From an uncultured Alphaproteobacteria bacterium (GTDB taxonomy: Bacteria > Pseudomonadota > Alphaproteobacteria > Micavibrionales > CSBR16-224), in contig CATLPD010000003.1 of the NCBI GenBank assembly GCA_950054485.1, positions 124,001 through 188,000 on the forward strand: a stretch of DNA of 64,000 nucleotides. The letters run 5' to 3'. This document shows positions 15,175 through 23,538 of this stretch, one piece after another. The notes beneath the pieces were generated by a model that saw only the letters and a program-made list of their open reading frames with translations, was not told where the DNA came from and made no database searches. Numbering within the stretch: the first letter of the stretch is position 1; each line of letters opens with the position of its first letter. The translations under genes and the position numbers were made by a program.

Positions 15175-17130
15175 TTACATACCAGGCTTGTTAGGGCTTG
15201 GTGCTTTCTTAGGTGCATCTTCCGTAGAGTTTTCGTCGGATGGTGCATCGTCGTTAGCTTCTGTTGTTTCTGGCAGGGTTGACTGTGTCAGACCCATTTC
15301 AGCGTTTCTGAAGTCTTCCATCAGTTTAGCCATGTTGCTGTTATCGTTGCTTTCAACAGCTGTTTTCAGGTTTTCAGCAGCAGTGTTGAAGGCTGTACGG
15401 GCTTCTTCAGTTGCATCTTTGTACCAGTCTTTTTCTTTGGTCTCTTCAGCTTCTTTTAGAACCGCTTCGGCAGAGGCTGCAGCATTTGCGTTTGCAATTT
15501 CTGCTTCAACTTTTTCGCGTGTGGCTTCGGCCATTTGTACGCGTTTTGCGATTTCTTCTTCTGACAGACCACCTGGTGTCTTGATTTCAGCTGTAAACGG
15601 TCTCTTTGTTTTGTTATCTTGCGCTGTCAGCGTAATCAAACCATCGGCGTTGATGTTAACCGTAACTTCGATTTCAATCTCACCGGCTTTTGCTGGTGGA
15701 ACTTCCATTTGTAGTTCGCCCAATTCCTGCATACTTGGATCATCACAGCTTTTGCTTTCACCTTGGAACAGGCGGATACGTACGCTTTTCTGACCGTCTT
15801 GGCTGGTCGAGAATGTATGCGGGTGTGTGATTGAGCATGGAATTGTGCTTTGTTTTTCAACAACACGCTCTGCTTCACCGCCGTTAATACGAACGGCCAA
15901 TGACAGTGGAATAACGTCCATCAGGGCGATGTTACCAACTTCACCGGATAATACACCACCTTGAACAGAGGCACCGGCCGCAACCACTTCGTCAGGGTTA
16001 ACGCTGCAGTTTGGTTCTTTTCCGAACACGCCTTTAACGAATTCTTTAACAGCCGGCATACGTGTCATACCACCAACCATAACAACTTCGTTAATGTCAG
16101 ACATAGAAAGTCCGGCGTCAGCCAAGGCTTTCAAGCAAGGCTCTTTCGAACGTTCGATCAGACCTTTAACCAGACCTTCCAATTCTGCACGGCTCATGTC
16201 CATCATGATGTTTTGTGGCTGACCATCAAATACAGCGATGTATGGAATGTTGATGCTGGCGCTTTCCATAGAGGACAGCTCTTTTTTAGCTTCTTCCGCA
16301 GCCTGTTTGATGCGTTGCATAGCAGCTTCACGTGCGGCATCTCCGTAACCTTTTGCATCGTCAGATACTGTAAGGTCGACACCAGACTGATCTTTGTATG
16401 ATGAAAGGATATGGTCAATAATGGCACGATCAAAATCTTCACCGCCCAGGAATGTATCACCGTTGGCGGCCATAACTTCGAATGATGTTTCGCCATCAAG
16501 GTCCATAATTTCCAATACAGATACGTCAAACGTACCACCGCCCAGATCGTAAACGATAATGTTCTGATCTTTTTGTGTGTTCAGACCAAAAGCAAGGGCC
16601 GCCGCTGTCGGCTCGTTGACAATACGTTTAACATCCAGACCTGCAATACGTCCCGCATCTTTCGTCGCTTTACGCTGTGCATCGTTAAAGTAGGCAGGAA
16701 CTGTAATTACAGCTTCTGTAACCGGCTCGCCCAGTTTTGTTTCTGCAGCAGCTTTCAGTTTTTTCAGAATTTCTGCGCTGATTTCCTCAGGTGATTTTTT
16801 TTGACCGTCAATTTCGACCCAAGCCGCTTCCGTGTTGTCAGCTTTGACAATTTTGTAGGGAGCTGTTTTCATCATTTTTTGAACTTCAGGATCGTCGATT
16901 GTGCGGCCGATCAGGCGCTTAACAGCATAAACAGTGTTTTTGGCGTTTGTGACAGCCTGGTTTTTAGCATTTTTACCAACCATCACTTTTCCATCTTTAT
17001 ATGCAATGATAGATGGGGTTGTGCGTTCGCCTTCCTGATTCTCCAGAATCTTCCAGTTTTTTGTCAGCGGGTCATATACTGAAACCGCAGAGTTAGTTGT
17101 TCCTAGGTCGATACCGATAATTTTGCTCAT
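15175..17130 (-). CDS. Hsp70 (DnaK-family) chaperone, divergent
   Basis: The start is at MSKIIGIDLGTTNS, preceded by GGAGAA (upstream frame codons are not used), giving 651 residues. The ATPase domain is intact: IGIDLGTTNS, NEPTAAALAFG, IVYDLGGGTFDVSVLEI, VGGMTRMPAV. The interdomain linker reads NIALMDVIPLSLAV where DnaK has DVLLLDVTPLSLG, the substrate-binding domain is diverged (THPHTFSTSQDGQKSVRIRL), and the acidic tail ends in KPGM. No dnaJ or grpE lies nearby. It is therefore an Hsp70 that may be a paralogue rather than the housekeeping DnaK. It folds client proteins in an ATP-dependent cycle in the cytoplasm; clients are unknown. Confidence 0.88.
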   Translation of the reverse strand: MSKIIGIDLGTTNSAVSVYDPLTKNWKILENQEGERTTPSIIAYKDGKVMVGKNAKNQAVTNAKNTVYAVKRLIGRTIDDPEVQKMMKTAPYKIVKADNTEAAWVEIDGQKKSPEEISAEILKKLKAAAETKLGEPVTEAVITVPAYFNDAQRKATKDAGRIAGLDVKRIVNEPTAAALAFGLNTQKDQNIIVYDLGGGTFDVSVLEIMDLDGETSFEVMAANGDTFLGGEDFDRAIIDHILSSYKDQSGVDLTVSDDAKGYGDAAREAAMQRIKQAAEEAKKELSSMESASINIPYIAVFDGQPQNIMMDMSRAELEGLVKGLIERSKEPCLKALADAGLSMSDINEVVMVGGMTRMPAVKEFVKGVFGKEPNCSVNPDEVVAAGASVQGGVLSGEVGNIALMDVIPLSLAVRINGGEAERVVEKQSTIPCSITHPHTFSTSQDGQKSVRIRLFQGESKSCDDPSMQELGELQMEVPPAKAGEIEIEVTVNINADGLITLTAQDNKTKRPFTAEIKTPGGLSEEEIAKRVQMAEATREKVEAEIANANAAASAEAVLKEAEETKEKDWYKDATEEARTAFNTAAENLKTAVESNDNSNMAKLMEDFRNAEMGLTQSTLPETTEANDDAPSDENSTEDAPKKAPSPNKPGM

Positions 17131-17177
17131 GTGTATTCTCCATATACGTTGTTCAGTTAAATTCAAACCTTGCATAT

Positions 17178-17205
17178 ATATTACATAACACGAAAAAATA
17201 GTCAA
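17178..17205 (-). promoter_or_regulatory. Sigma-70-type promoter for hsp70
   Basis: On the minus strand TTGACT (17200-17205) is followed after 16 bp by TAATAT (17178-17183), about 48 bp before the ATG. I see no clear alphaproteobacterial sigma-32 element (CTTG followed by CYTATNT), though CCTTGAC overlaps the -35. Confidence 0.55.
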
Positions 17206-17273
17206 GGCTTTTTTCATAAAAATTTAACGAAATATTACGATTTTGTTAATTTAGAGAGCTCGAAATCTATCAT

Positions 17274-17903
17274 TTACGGGCGTATACCAAAGATTGCAGT
17301 GCCAATACGCACGGATGTCGTGCCGAATTTAACGGCCGTCATATAATCCCCGCTCATGCCCATACTCAGTTTTTTAAGCCCTAATTGATTCGTAAGTTTG
17401 CGAAGAAGGGCAAAGTGAAGGGATGGGGCCTCATCTATTGGCGGAATACACATCAGGCCTGTAATATTCAGGCCCAATTTGCGGCCGTATTCGTATAAAT
17501 CTTTTAGATCACGGGGCAAAATTCCGGATTTTTGATCTTCTTCGCCAGTATTGACCTGAATATAATATTCAAGTGTACGCCCCTGTCTTTGTTCTTCGCC
17601 AGCACAGGCATCAATGATTTTTTTTCGATCAAGCGTTTGAATGACGTCGAATAGTGCGACGGCATCTGCTGTCTTGTTTGATTGCAGTGGTCCGATTAAA
17701 TGTAACTTTGTATCGGGGTAGGTCTTTTTAAGATCAGGCCAGATTTTAAAGGCATCCTGAACACGGTTTTCACCATATATCTTTTGACCAGCATCTAAAG
17801 CCTCCAGAATACGGTTTGCGGGTTGCTTTTTACTGACGGCAATGATCTCGATGTCTTGTCCGACATCGGATCTGATTTTATGCAGATTTTTTGAAATGCT
17901 CAT
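17274..17903 (-). CDS. yggS: YggS/PROSC family PLP-binding homeostasis protein
   Basis: This 209-residue TIM-barrel protein binds pyridoxal phosphate without known catalysis and buffers PLP in the cytoplasm. Diagnostic segments are IAVSKKQPANRI (the PLP lysine is in AVSK), YGENRVQDAF, LHLIGPLQSNK, YIQVNTGEEDQKSG, LSMGMSGDY and VRIGTAIFG. The length is slightly shorter than the usual 225-235. The gene starts 26 bp inside the end of gshB, implying translational coupling in a gshB-yggS operon. Confidence 0.92.
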   Translation of the reverse strand: MSISKNLHKIRSDVGQDIEIIAVSKKQPANRILEALDAGQKIYGENRVQDAFKIWPDLKKTYPDTKLHLIGPLQSNKTADAVALFDVIQTLDRKKIIDACAGEEQRQGRTLEYYIQVNTGEEDQKSGILPRDLKDLYEYGRKLGLNITGLMCIPPIDEAPSLHFALLRKLTNQLGLKKLSMGMSGDYMTAVKFGTTSVRIGTAIFGIRP

Positions 17904-18840
17904 ATTCGTCCAGCAGCTTGTCCCAGAATGTTTCTTCCAATTTTATATTATATAATGTATTCGCTGGAACAATCGTCCCAACTGAGATAACATTCAATTC
18001 CGTCATATAGTCGCCCAGCATATCAATTCCAACAAAGAAAAGACCGTAATCTTTCATGATGGGGCCCAGTTCGCGGCAAAGGGCTTGTTCGCGCAATGTA
18101 AGCTCACTCGCCTCGACCGTTGCACCCTGTGTCACATTTGCCAAGGAGTTCTCGCACTGCGGCACCCGCAGGATTGAACAAATAGGCTCGCCCCCGAACA
18201 TAATGATACGTTTATCACCTTTTACAGCGTCTTTGATGTATTCTTGTACGATAAAAGGGCTCTCGCCATATTCTTTATATGTATCTTCAAAATATTGCTG
18301 AATATCTTGCGGCTTTGACTTAAGCCGTTTTACACCATTTCCGCCAAAGCCATTCACAGGTTTAATAATGACATCGGAATGGTTTTTTAAAAAATGTTCC
18401 AGGTGACCGGCGCTTTCAACAATCGCGTATGGCACGATAAAATCGGGAAAATTACTGATGAAATATTTTCCGTGCAATTCACGGATGCCGCGCGGATCAT
18501 TCGTTATAAAGACTTTATCGGCCAGGGCATCCAGAATATAGGATGTGTTCATACGTTTATAGCCGTCGGGGTTTGAGCGCAGGACAATAATGTCATAGCG
18601 CTCGAGGTTTTTTGCGCTCTCATCGCCCATATGAATATGATCATCAAGATTTTCATTCAGGGTAATCGGGCGCACAAGTCCGATGACGCGGCCGTTCGTC
18701 AGGCACAGATCCTTCGCAGTGCAATAATCGACTTGAAATCTTCTGTTCTGAGCCTCGAAAATTAATGCAAGCGTTGTTTCTTTTCCGGGCTTTAATTCCG
18801 GAACGGGATCGCCAATAAAAAGTATGTTATAGGATGACAT
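17878..18840 (-). CDS. gshB: Glutathione synthetase
   Basis: The product is 320 residues and of the normal length for bacterial GshB. The N-terminal domain opens with NILFIGDPVPELKPGKETTLAL, matching the GshB pattern, and the ATP-grasp part contains KPVNGFGGNGVKRL (glycine-rich ATP loop), FIVQEYI and a C-terminal domain ending near FFVGIDMLGDYMTELNVISVG. It adds glycine to gamma-glutamylcysteine. It forms an operon with yggS and is divergent from a second ATP-grasp gene. gshA is not in the window. Confidence 0.92.
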   Translation of the reverse strand: MSSYNILFIGDPVPELKPGKETTLALIFEAQNRRFQVDYCTAKDLCLTNGRVIGLVRPITLNENLDDHIHMGDESAKNLERYDIIVLRSNPDGYKRMNTSYILDALADKVFITNDPRGIRELHGKYFISNFPDFIVPYAIVESAGHLEHFLKNHSDVIIKPVNGFGGNGVKRLKSKPQDIQQYFEDTYKEYGESPFIVQEYIKDAVKGDKRIIMFGGEPICSILRVPQCENSLANVTQGATVEASELTLREQALCRELGPIMKDYGLFFVGIDMLGDYMTELNVISVGTIVPANTLYNIKLEETFWDKLLDEYEHFKKSA

Positions 18841-18885
18841 GCCCTCTTTATATCACAGGGGGTATACATCTGAAATCGGAAAAAA

Positions 18886-18914
18886 TTGATTTTTTGTCAC
18901 TTTACTGATATAAA
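18886..18914 (+). promoter_or_regulatory. Sigma-70-type promoter for the RimK-like gene
   Basis: TTGATT (18886-18891) is separated by 17 bp from TATAAA (18909-18914), and the start codon at 18949 has AAAAGGGG 7 bp upstream. The spacer between the two divergent ATP-grasp genes is 108 bp. Confidence 0.6.
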
Positions 18915-18948
18915 AGGTTAATAGCCATAATAACAAAAAGGGGTAAGT

Positions 18949-19905
18949 ATGGAATGCTGGATTCTATATGATGGGGATTTTGAATCGCACCAGCCTGGTG
19001 CCTATGAAACACGCCGTTTTATTGAGGCCGGCCGCAAACATGGCGTTAATATTTCTGTATACAAGCCCGAACAATTCGATCTGATTGTCAATTGCGATGA
19101 CCGCGACAGCGTCATGATCGATTCGCGCACCCTGCCATTGCCAGACTTTGTTTTGACCCGTATTTCAGGTGATGTGAACTATTTCACCCTCGCGGTGATT
19201 CGCCATCTGGAACGTCTGGGCGTTCCCTGTTTTAACAGCTCCGAAGCTTTGGAGGCCGTTAAAGACAAGCTGCATTCACAGCAGATGCTGGCCGAACATA
19301 ACCTGCCGGTGCCAAATACCATGCTGGGTAAATTCCCTGTTGATATTGATATGGTCGAACAGAAAATCGGTTTTCCGGTTGTTGTAAAAACACTTGTAGG
19401 TACACATGGTAACGGCGTTTTCCTGTGTGAGGATCGCGACCGTTTTACAGATTTGATGCATCTGTTGAATGAAACCAGCCCTGACATACATATCATTTTT
19501 CAGGAATTCGTAGCAGCCAGCCATGGACGTGACCTGCGCGTTTTCGTTATCGATGGCAAAGTCGTTGCCGCGATGAAACGCGAATCAAAAGATGGTAATT
19601 TCAAGGCAAACTTTTCACGCGGAGGAAGCGTCGAGGAATTTGCGGTTACGCCAGAGATCGAAGAATTGGCGATTGAAAGCGCCCGCGCGTTGAATCTGGA
19701 CATCGCCGGAGTTGATATTCTGTTTGATGATGACGGGTATCAAATTTGTGAGGCAAATGGTGCTCCTGATTTCCGTGGTCTAGAAAGCTGCTGTAATGTC
19801 AGTATTGCCGATGAAATTCTGGGTACAATTATTAATCACGTCGTTGCCCTGCACGCGCGTGAAGTTCTGCATTTTCCGATGCGCGCCCAACCTGTAAATT
19901 CCTAA
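18949..19905 (+). CDS. RimK-like ATP-grasp alpha-L-glutamate ligase
   Basis: This is a 318-residue ATP-grasp enzyme. The ATP-binding lid and loop appear as FPVVVKTLVGTHGNGVFL, followed by FQEFVAASHGRDLRVFVIDG, MKRESKDGNFKANFSRGG and a Mg-binding end CEANGAPDF, close to RimK (which has EVNASPG here). RimK adds glutamates to ribosomal protein S6; relatives make N-acetylaspartylglutamate, coenzyme gamma-F420-2 or lysine-carrier conjugates. The acceptor here is unknown. It is divergent from gshB, another ATP-grasp peptide ligase. The C-terminus (after residue 290) is a helix not needed for the fold. Confidence 0.82.
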   Translation: MECWILYDGDFESHQPGAYETRRFIEAGRKHGVNISVYKPEQFDLIVNCDDRDSVMIDSRTLPLPDFVLTRISGDVNYFTLAVIRHLERLGVPCFNSSEALEAVKDKLHSQQMLAEHNLPVPNTMLGKFPVDIDMVEQKIGFPVVVKTLVGTHGNGVFLCEDRDRFTDLMHLLNETSPDIHIIFQEFVAASHGRDLRVFVIDGKVVAAMKRESKDGNFKANFSRGGSVEEFAVTPEIEELAIESARALNLDIAGVDILFDDDGYQICEANGAPDFRGLESCCNVSIADEILGTIINHVVALHAREVLHFPMRAQPVNS

Positions 19906-19920
19906 TTAAAAAAAGATAAA

Positions 19921-19949
19921 AAAAAGACCGCCGATTTGGCGGTCTTTTT
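19921..19949. terminator. Bidirectional rho-independent terminator
   Basis: AAAAAGACCGCC (19921-19932) pairs perfectly with GGCGGTCTTTTT (19938-19949) around a 5-base loop. The flanking A and T runs make it work in both directions, for the RimK-like gene (+) and the convergent PBP-activator gene (-). Confidence 0.9.
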
Positions 19950-19967
19950 ATATTCGGATGTTTCAGA

Positions 19968-21332
19968 TTATGATTTTTGCCCGGCCAGGAAAGCCTTAGG
20001 CGCAGGGTCAATAACCTGGATGCCGCTGCGCGTAATTTCCTGAACGGCAAGTCCGCGTTCGACAAGCCCGTCTGCACGGAAGCGGAAGATACCGTCAATG
20101 CCGGCAAAGCCGCGTGGCGACCTTAGGCGCTCGCTGGTATAGACCTGATCTGACGGTGTATTACCCGCACTTTGGGCCAGTATGGCGGCCAAGGCGGTTC
20201 CGTCATAGGCAAGACTGGCGATACGCGGCGGCATGCTGCCGTAGGTATTCTGGTAGCTGCGTTCGAAGTTCCTGCGCAGGCGTGGCTCGGGCGCTGCAAA
20301 CCATGCACCATGCATCATCGGTTCGCTGACAAGTGATGGGTCATCCCATAAACCTGTTCCCAGCAGTTTCACCTGATCCGTGTTAACACGGTATTGACCC
20401 AAATAGGTTGAAAGCGTTTTGACGGCTTGTCCGCCGATCGGCAACATCATGGCGTTAAACGGCAGGGTGTTGTTTTGGTAATTGCTGGCGGCGCGTGCGT
20501 CGTTCTCTGTGAAAACGGCAAGGCGTCCCGGCAGGTCCTCTGTAGTAACTGGATATATATCCTGTTTGGCAATCGATGTCCCATTTGCAGACAAAACATT
20601 ACCCAATGTTTGTTTCACCATTGAACCGTATTGTCCTTCCGGGGCAAACAGGGCAACGCGGTTATGCCCACGTGAAATGGCGTAGTTTGTCACGCGCGCC
20701 ACCTGTGTAAAGGGTAAAAAGCCCATAATGTAGGCGCTTTGGTCAGCTACATTCCAGTCCGTTGAGAAGGCAATGACCGGCACATTCGCAGAACGTGTGA
20801 TCGGTTTAATCGCTGTCACGGATTCACTGAACAACGGGCCCAAAATCAGATTGGCGCCATCATTTACAGCTGTGCGTGCTGCTGTCTGTGCGCCTTCCGG
20901 CGTCCCTTTGGTATCACGTGGAATCAGTTCGAAATTCTCGCTGCCGACATCAAACAGCGCCAATTGCGCTGCATTTAAAAGGGCATTACCAATCGCTTGG
21001 TGGTCACCTGATAATGGAGCAAGCAAGGCAACTTTCACCTTTGCACCGGCCACCGGAACAGCGGGGGCAGGGTTTTGTGAATATGTCGTTGTCTTTTCAA
21101 CATCAGGCACTGGGGCTGCGGCTATGTTGTTTTGAATGTTGCGGCTGTCCTGCCAGTCGATTTGAGGCTGGACCTGTTGTGCTCCGTTTTCGGCTTGTGC
21201 GCGTTTCAAATTATCTGATGTTTGCGCCATATTCCAAGGTGAACGATAGTTATCACCCATCGGGCCGCTACCTGTACATGCTGTCAAAAAGACAATGCAA
21301 AGTATCGCGAGTATTAAATTTATATGTTTCAT
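19968..21332 (-). CDS. Penicillin-binding protein activator lipoprotein (LpoA/YraM-like)
   Basis: The 454-residue product starts at the ATG at 21332; a longer frame would run into the divergent rsmI start. A lipoprotein signal ends in the lipobox LTAC (Cys19). The mature protein is a periplasmic-binding-protein fold of the LpoA C-domain type (VKVALLAPLSGDHQAIGNALLNAA, LILGPLFSESV, ASLAYDGTALAA). E. coli LpoA activates PBP1A peptidoglycan synthesis from the outer membrane. The N-terminal TPR-rich domain of E. coli LpoA is missing, as in most alphaproteobacteria. Adjacency to rsmI and yraN matches the widespread order of this block. Confidence 0.88.
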   Translation of the reverse strand: MKHINLILAILCIVFLTACTGSGPMGDNYRSPWNMAQTSDNLKRAQAENGAQQVQPQIDWQDSRNIQNNIAAAPVPDVEKTTTYSQNPAPAVPVAGAKVKVALLAPLSGDHQAIGNALLNAAQLALFDVGSENFELIPRDTKGTPEGAQTAARTAVNDGANLILGPLFSESVTAIKPITRSANVPVIAFSTDWNVADQSAYIMGFLPFTQVARVTNYAISRGHNRVALFAPEGQYGSMVKQTLGNVLSANGTSIAKQDIYPVTTEDLPGRLAVFTENDARAASNYQNNTLPFNAMMLPIGGQAVKTLSTYLGQYRVNTDQVKLLGTGLWDDPSLVSEPMMHGAWFAAPEPRLRRNFERSYQNTYGSMPPRIASLAYDGTALAAILAQSAGNTPSDQVYTSERLRSPRGFAGIDGIFRFRADGLVERGLAVQEITRSGIQVIDPAPKAFLAGQKS

Positions 21333-21396
21333 TTTCACTGTACCTTTGTAATTTCCCATCACTGCTAATAGTATATACGGGTGAGGATAGAATAAA

Positions 21397-22278
21397 GTGC
21401 CATTTGAATTAAAAAAAGAAAAACTTGCATGCGGATTGTACGTTGTATCAACGCCGATTGGCAATATGCGGGATATAACCCTGCGTGCGCTGGATATATT
21501 ATCGAATGCAGATCATGTATATTGCGAAGATAAACGTGTTACGGGCAAATTATTATCAAGTTATGCGATTAAAACGCCTTTAAGGCTGTATCATGACCAT
21601 AATGGGGAAAAACAGCGCCCTGATATTTTGGCCGCGCTAGAGGACGGACAATCTGTAGCATTGGTTTCGGACGCCGGTACGCCGGGTGTTTCAGATCCGG
21701 GTTTTAAATTATTCCGCTATGTTATTGACGCGGGACATTCGATTTTTCCGGTCCCCGGAGCCTCAGCCGCCCTGGCGGCACTGGCGGGTGCGGGGCTTGC
21801 CACTGACCGCTTTTTATTTGCAGGCTTTCTGCCACCAAAATCTGCCGCACGTCAGGCCAAGCTTCAGACGTTAAAAGAAATGGATGCGACCATCATATTA
21901 TATGAAACGGCAAATCGTATGCAGGCTTTTGTCAAAGATATCAAAGCTGTCATGGGCCAGCGCCAAATTGTTCTGGCGCGTGAGCTTACCAAGAAATTCG
22001 AGGAATTTATCCGTGGGGATACCGAAGAGATACTGGAGATTCTGGCAGATAAAAAATTCAAGGGTGAATTTGTTGTCCTGATTGAGGGGATTGATGAAAA
22101 GCAGCTATCCGATCAAACCTGGACAGGTGAAAAGCTAGATACGCTTTTGTCAAAAGCTATGGGCAACATGAATATGTCGGTTAAAGATGCCGCGGCCTAT
22201 GCCGCAAAGGAAAGTGGTCAGCCGAAACGAAAACTTTACGCCCGCGCTGTAATCCTTTCAAAAAATGGACTCGTGTGA
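21397..22278 (+). CDS. rsmI: 16S rRNA (cytidine1402-2'-O)-methyltransferase RsmI
   Basis: This 293-residue SAM-dependent methyltransferase of the tetrapyrrole-methylase fold methylates C1402 of 16S rRNA. Family motifs are LYVVSTPIGNMRDITLRALD, CEDKRVTGKLL, SDAGTPGVSDPG and VPGASAALAALAGAGL. It starts at a GTG preceded by GAGGA at 9 bp. The gene is divergent from the LpoA-like gene and overlaps yraN by one base. Confidence 0.94.
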   Translation: MPFELKKEKLACGLYVVSTPIGNMRDITLRALDILSNADHVYCEDKRVTGKLLSSYAIKTPLRLYHDHNGEKQRPDILAALEDGQSVALVSDAGTPGVSDPGFKLFRYVIDAGHSIFPVPGASAALAALAGAGLATDRFLFAGFLPPKSAARQAKLQTLKEMDATIILYETANRMQAFVKDIKAVMGQRQIVLARELTKKFEEFIRGDTEEILEILADKKFKGEFVVLIEGIDEKQLSDQTWTGEKLDTLLSKAMGNMNMSVKDAAAYAAKESGQPKRKLYARAVILSKNGLV

Positions 22279-22625
22279 TGAAGACGGCCTATGCCAAGGG
22301 GCTATATGCTGAAACGTTGGCGACGATGATGCTGCGCGTCAAAGGTTATAAGATATTAAAAACAAGGTACAAGACCCGCTTTGGCGAGATTGATATTATC
22401 GCCAGCAAGAAAAATCTGTTGGCTTTCATCGAGGTTAAAGCCCGTAAAGATAAAGCGGGGGCGTTGGAAGCTGTTAGTCTTAAATCTCAAGAACGCATTG
22501 CCAATGCGGCGCGTTTCTTTTTATCTGAATATCCGGATTATAATAATTTCGATATGCGCTTTGATGTTATCAGTGTCATACCCGGCAAGGTCCCGAATCA
22601 TCATAAAAACATGTGGAGCACCTGA
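22278..22625 (+). CDS. yraN: YraN family (UPF0102) endonuclease-like protein
   Basis: The small 115-residue protein has the nuclease-like core RFGEIDIIASKKN...AFIEVKARK (E-D-ExK pattern of the PD-(D/E)XK fold). Its function is still unclear in the literature. The ATG at 22278 overlaps the rsmI stop (TGATG); a GTG one codon earlier is less likely. Its position after rsmI is the usual one. Confidence 0.92.
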   Translation: MKTAYAKGLYAETLATMMLRVKGYKILKTRYKTRFGEIDIIASKKNLLAFIEVKARKDKAGALEAVSLKSQERIANAARFFLSEYPDYNNFDMRFDVISVIPGKVPNHHKNMWST

Positions 22626-22631
22626 ATTTAA

Positions 22632-22660
22632 TTGACATAATATTAAAATTTTGTTAATGT
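22632..22660 (+). promoter_or_regulatory. Near-consensus sigma-70 promoter
   Basis: TTGACA (22632-22637) is followed after 17 bp by TAATGT (22655-22660). It lies right after the yraN stop and precedes the unknown gene at 22699, indicating that this gene has its own transcript. Confidence 0.7.
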
Positions 22661-22698
22661 TACTGTGTGTTTAAATGTAGATTGGCTAGGGACTAATA

Positions 22699-23457
22699 TT
22701 GCAGAACTCTGTAGAAAAACAATTGCAAGACATTATGCTACCACTGCCGCAAAACGGCGAATTTATGAATGGTACAGGCTGCACACTTTTGTTTTTAAAT
22801 GAATATGGGCTTGTTGTAAGGTTTGAATATAAAAGCTCCTTTAAAGAAAAACGCCCAGATCTGAAGTCAGACGCGATTTTACAACCTTTGCTGACGATAG
22901 AAACAGAAGACTGGGACATGGAAGTATGCCCCGGCCTGCCGATCCTGAGTTATGATGTTTGTAAGACATATCTCAAGGCTATACCTCTTGGGTCTCTTCA
23001 AGATGAATTCAATCAACGGCTAAAAAAAGACAGGCTGTTTTTGTGGGATATGCAGTATGAAAATTGTGGTTACATGCCTGACGTATCAAATCCAGAAAAA
23101 ATTATCCCGATTGTTATTGATAGAAACGCCGTGCGAGAAGAACTTGCAACAGCCGTTTCTTTGGTAAATAAGATACTTCCATGGAAAAACAAACATGTTG
23201 ATTTTCCAAAGAAAGCACAAGCTGTCTTTGATCCATTAAAGGAAGCTTTTACAAGAGCTGCTGTTGAAAAAGGCGAAGAAAGAGCAGGTGCCTTTAAAAA
23301 GGCGTATAACCTATGCCGTGAATTCCGTGAAGAAGGTAAACTGGTTTGTGGGTGGCAAGAGCCGGATGTTTGTAAAAACAAGACAGAAAAAGCCAACGAG
23401 GCTGCCTCAAATTATCATCAGCGACTTAAAGACCACCACCAAAAACTTTTCAGGTAA
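22699..23457 (+). CDS. Hypothetical protein, 252 residues
   Basis: I do not recognise this protein. It starts at a TTG preceded by AGGGA at 6 bp. There is no signal peptide or membrane segment, so it is probably cytoplasmic. An N-terminal region of beta-type character (CTLLFLNEYGLVVRFEYK) leads to a middle part (LPILSYDVCKTYLKAIPLG) and a basic, helical C-terminus rich in Lys/Glu with several Cys. Codon use is more A/T-rich than in rsmI and yraN. It has its own strong promoter and interrupts the conserved rsmI-yraN-BON block, so it may be a lineage-specific insertion. Confidence 0.7.
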   Translation: MQNSVEKQLQDIMLPLPQNGEFMNGTGCTLLFLNEYGLVVRFEYKSSFKEKRPDLKSDAILQPLLTIETEDWDMEVCPGLPILSYDVCKTYLKAIPLGSLQDEFNQRLKKDRLFLWDMQYENCGYMPDVSNPEKIIPIVIDRNAVREELATAVSLVNKILPWKNKHVDFPKKAQAVFDPLKEAFTRAAVEKGEERAGAFKKAYNLCREFREEGKLVCGWQEPDVCKNKTEKANEAASNYHQRLKDHHQKLFR

Positions 23458-23538
23458 CGAGAAGACTGGAAAAACCATATCCTCTGGCCTATAATTTTAG
23501 TTACAGGTTTTCAACACTTGTTTCTTAAAGAGGGGCCC

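Noticed and set aside
15158-15793. Open frame of 211 codons on the plus strand
   Set aside because: It lies wholly antisense to the hsp70 gene, has a Ser/Ala-rich composition typical of antisense frames, and has no ribosome binding site.
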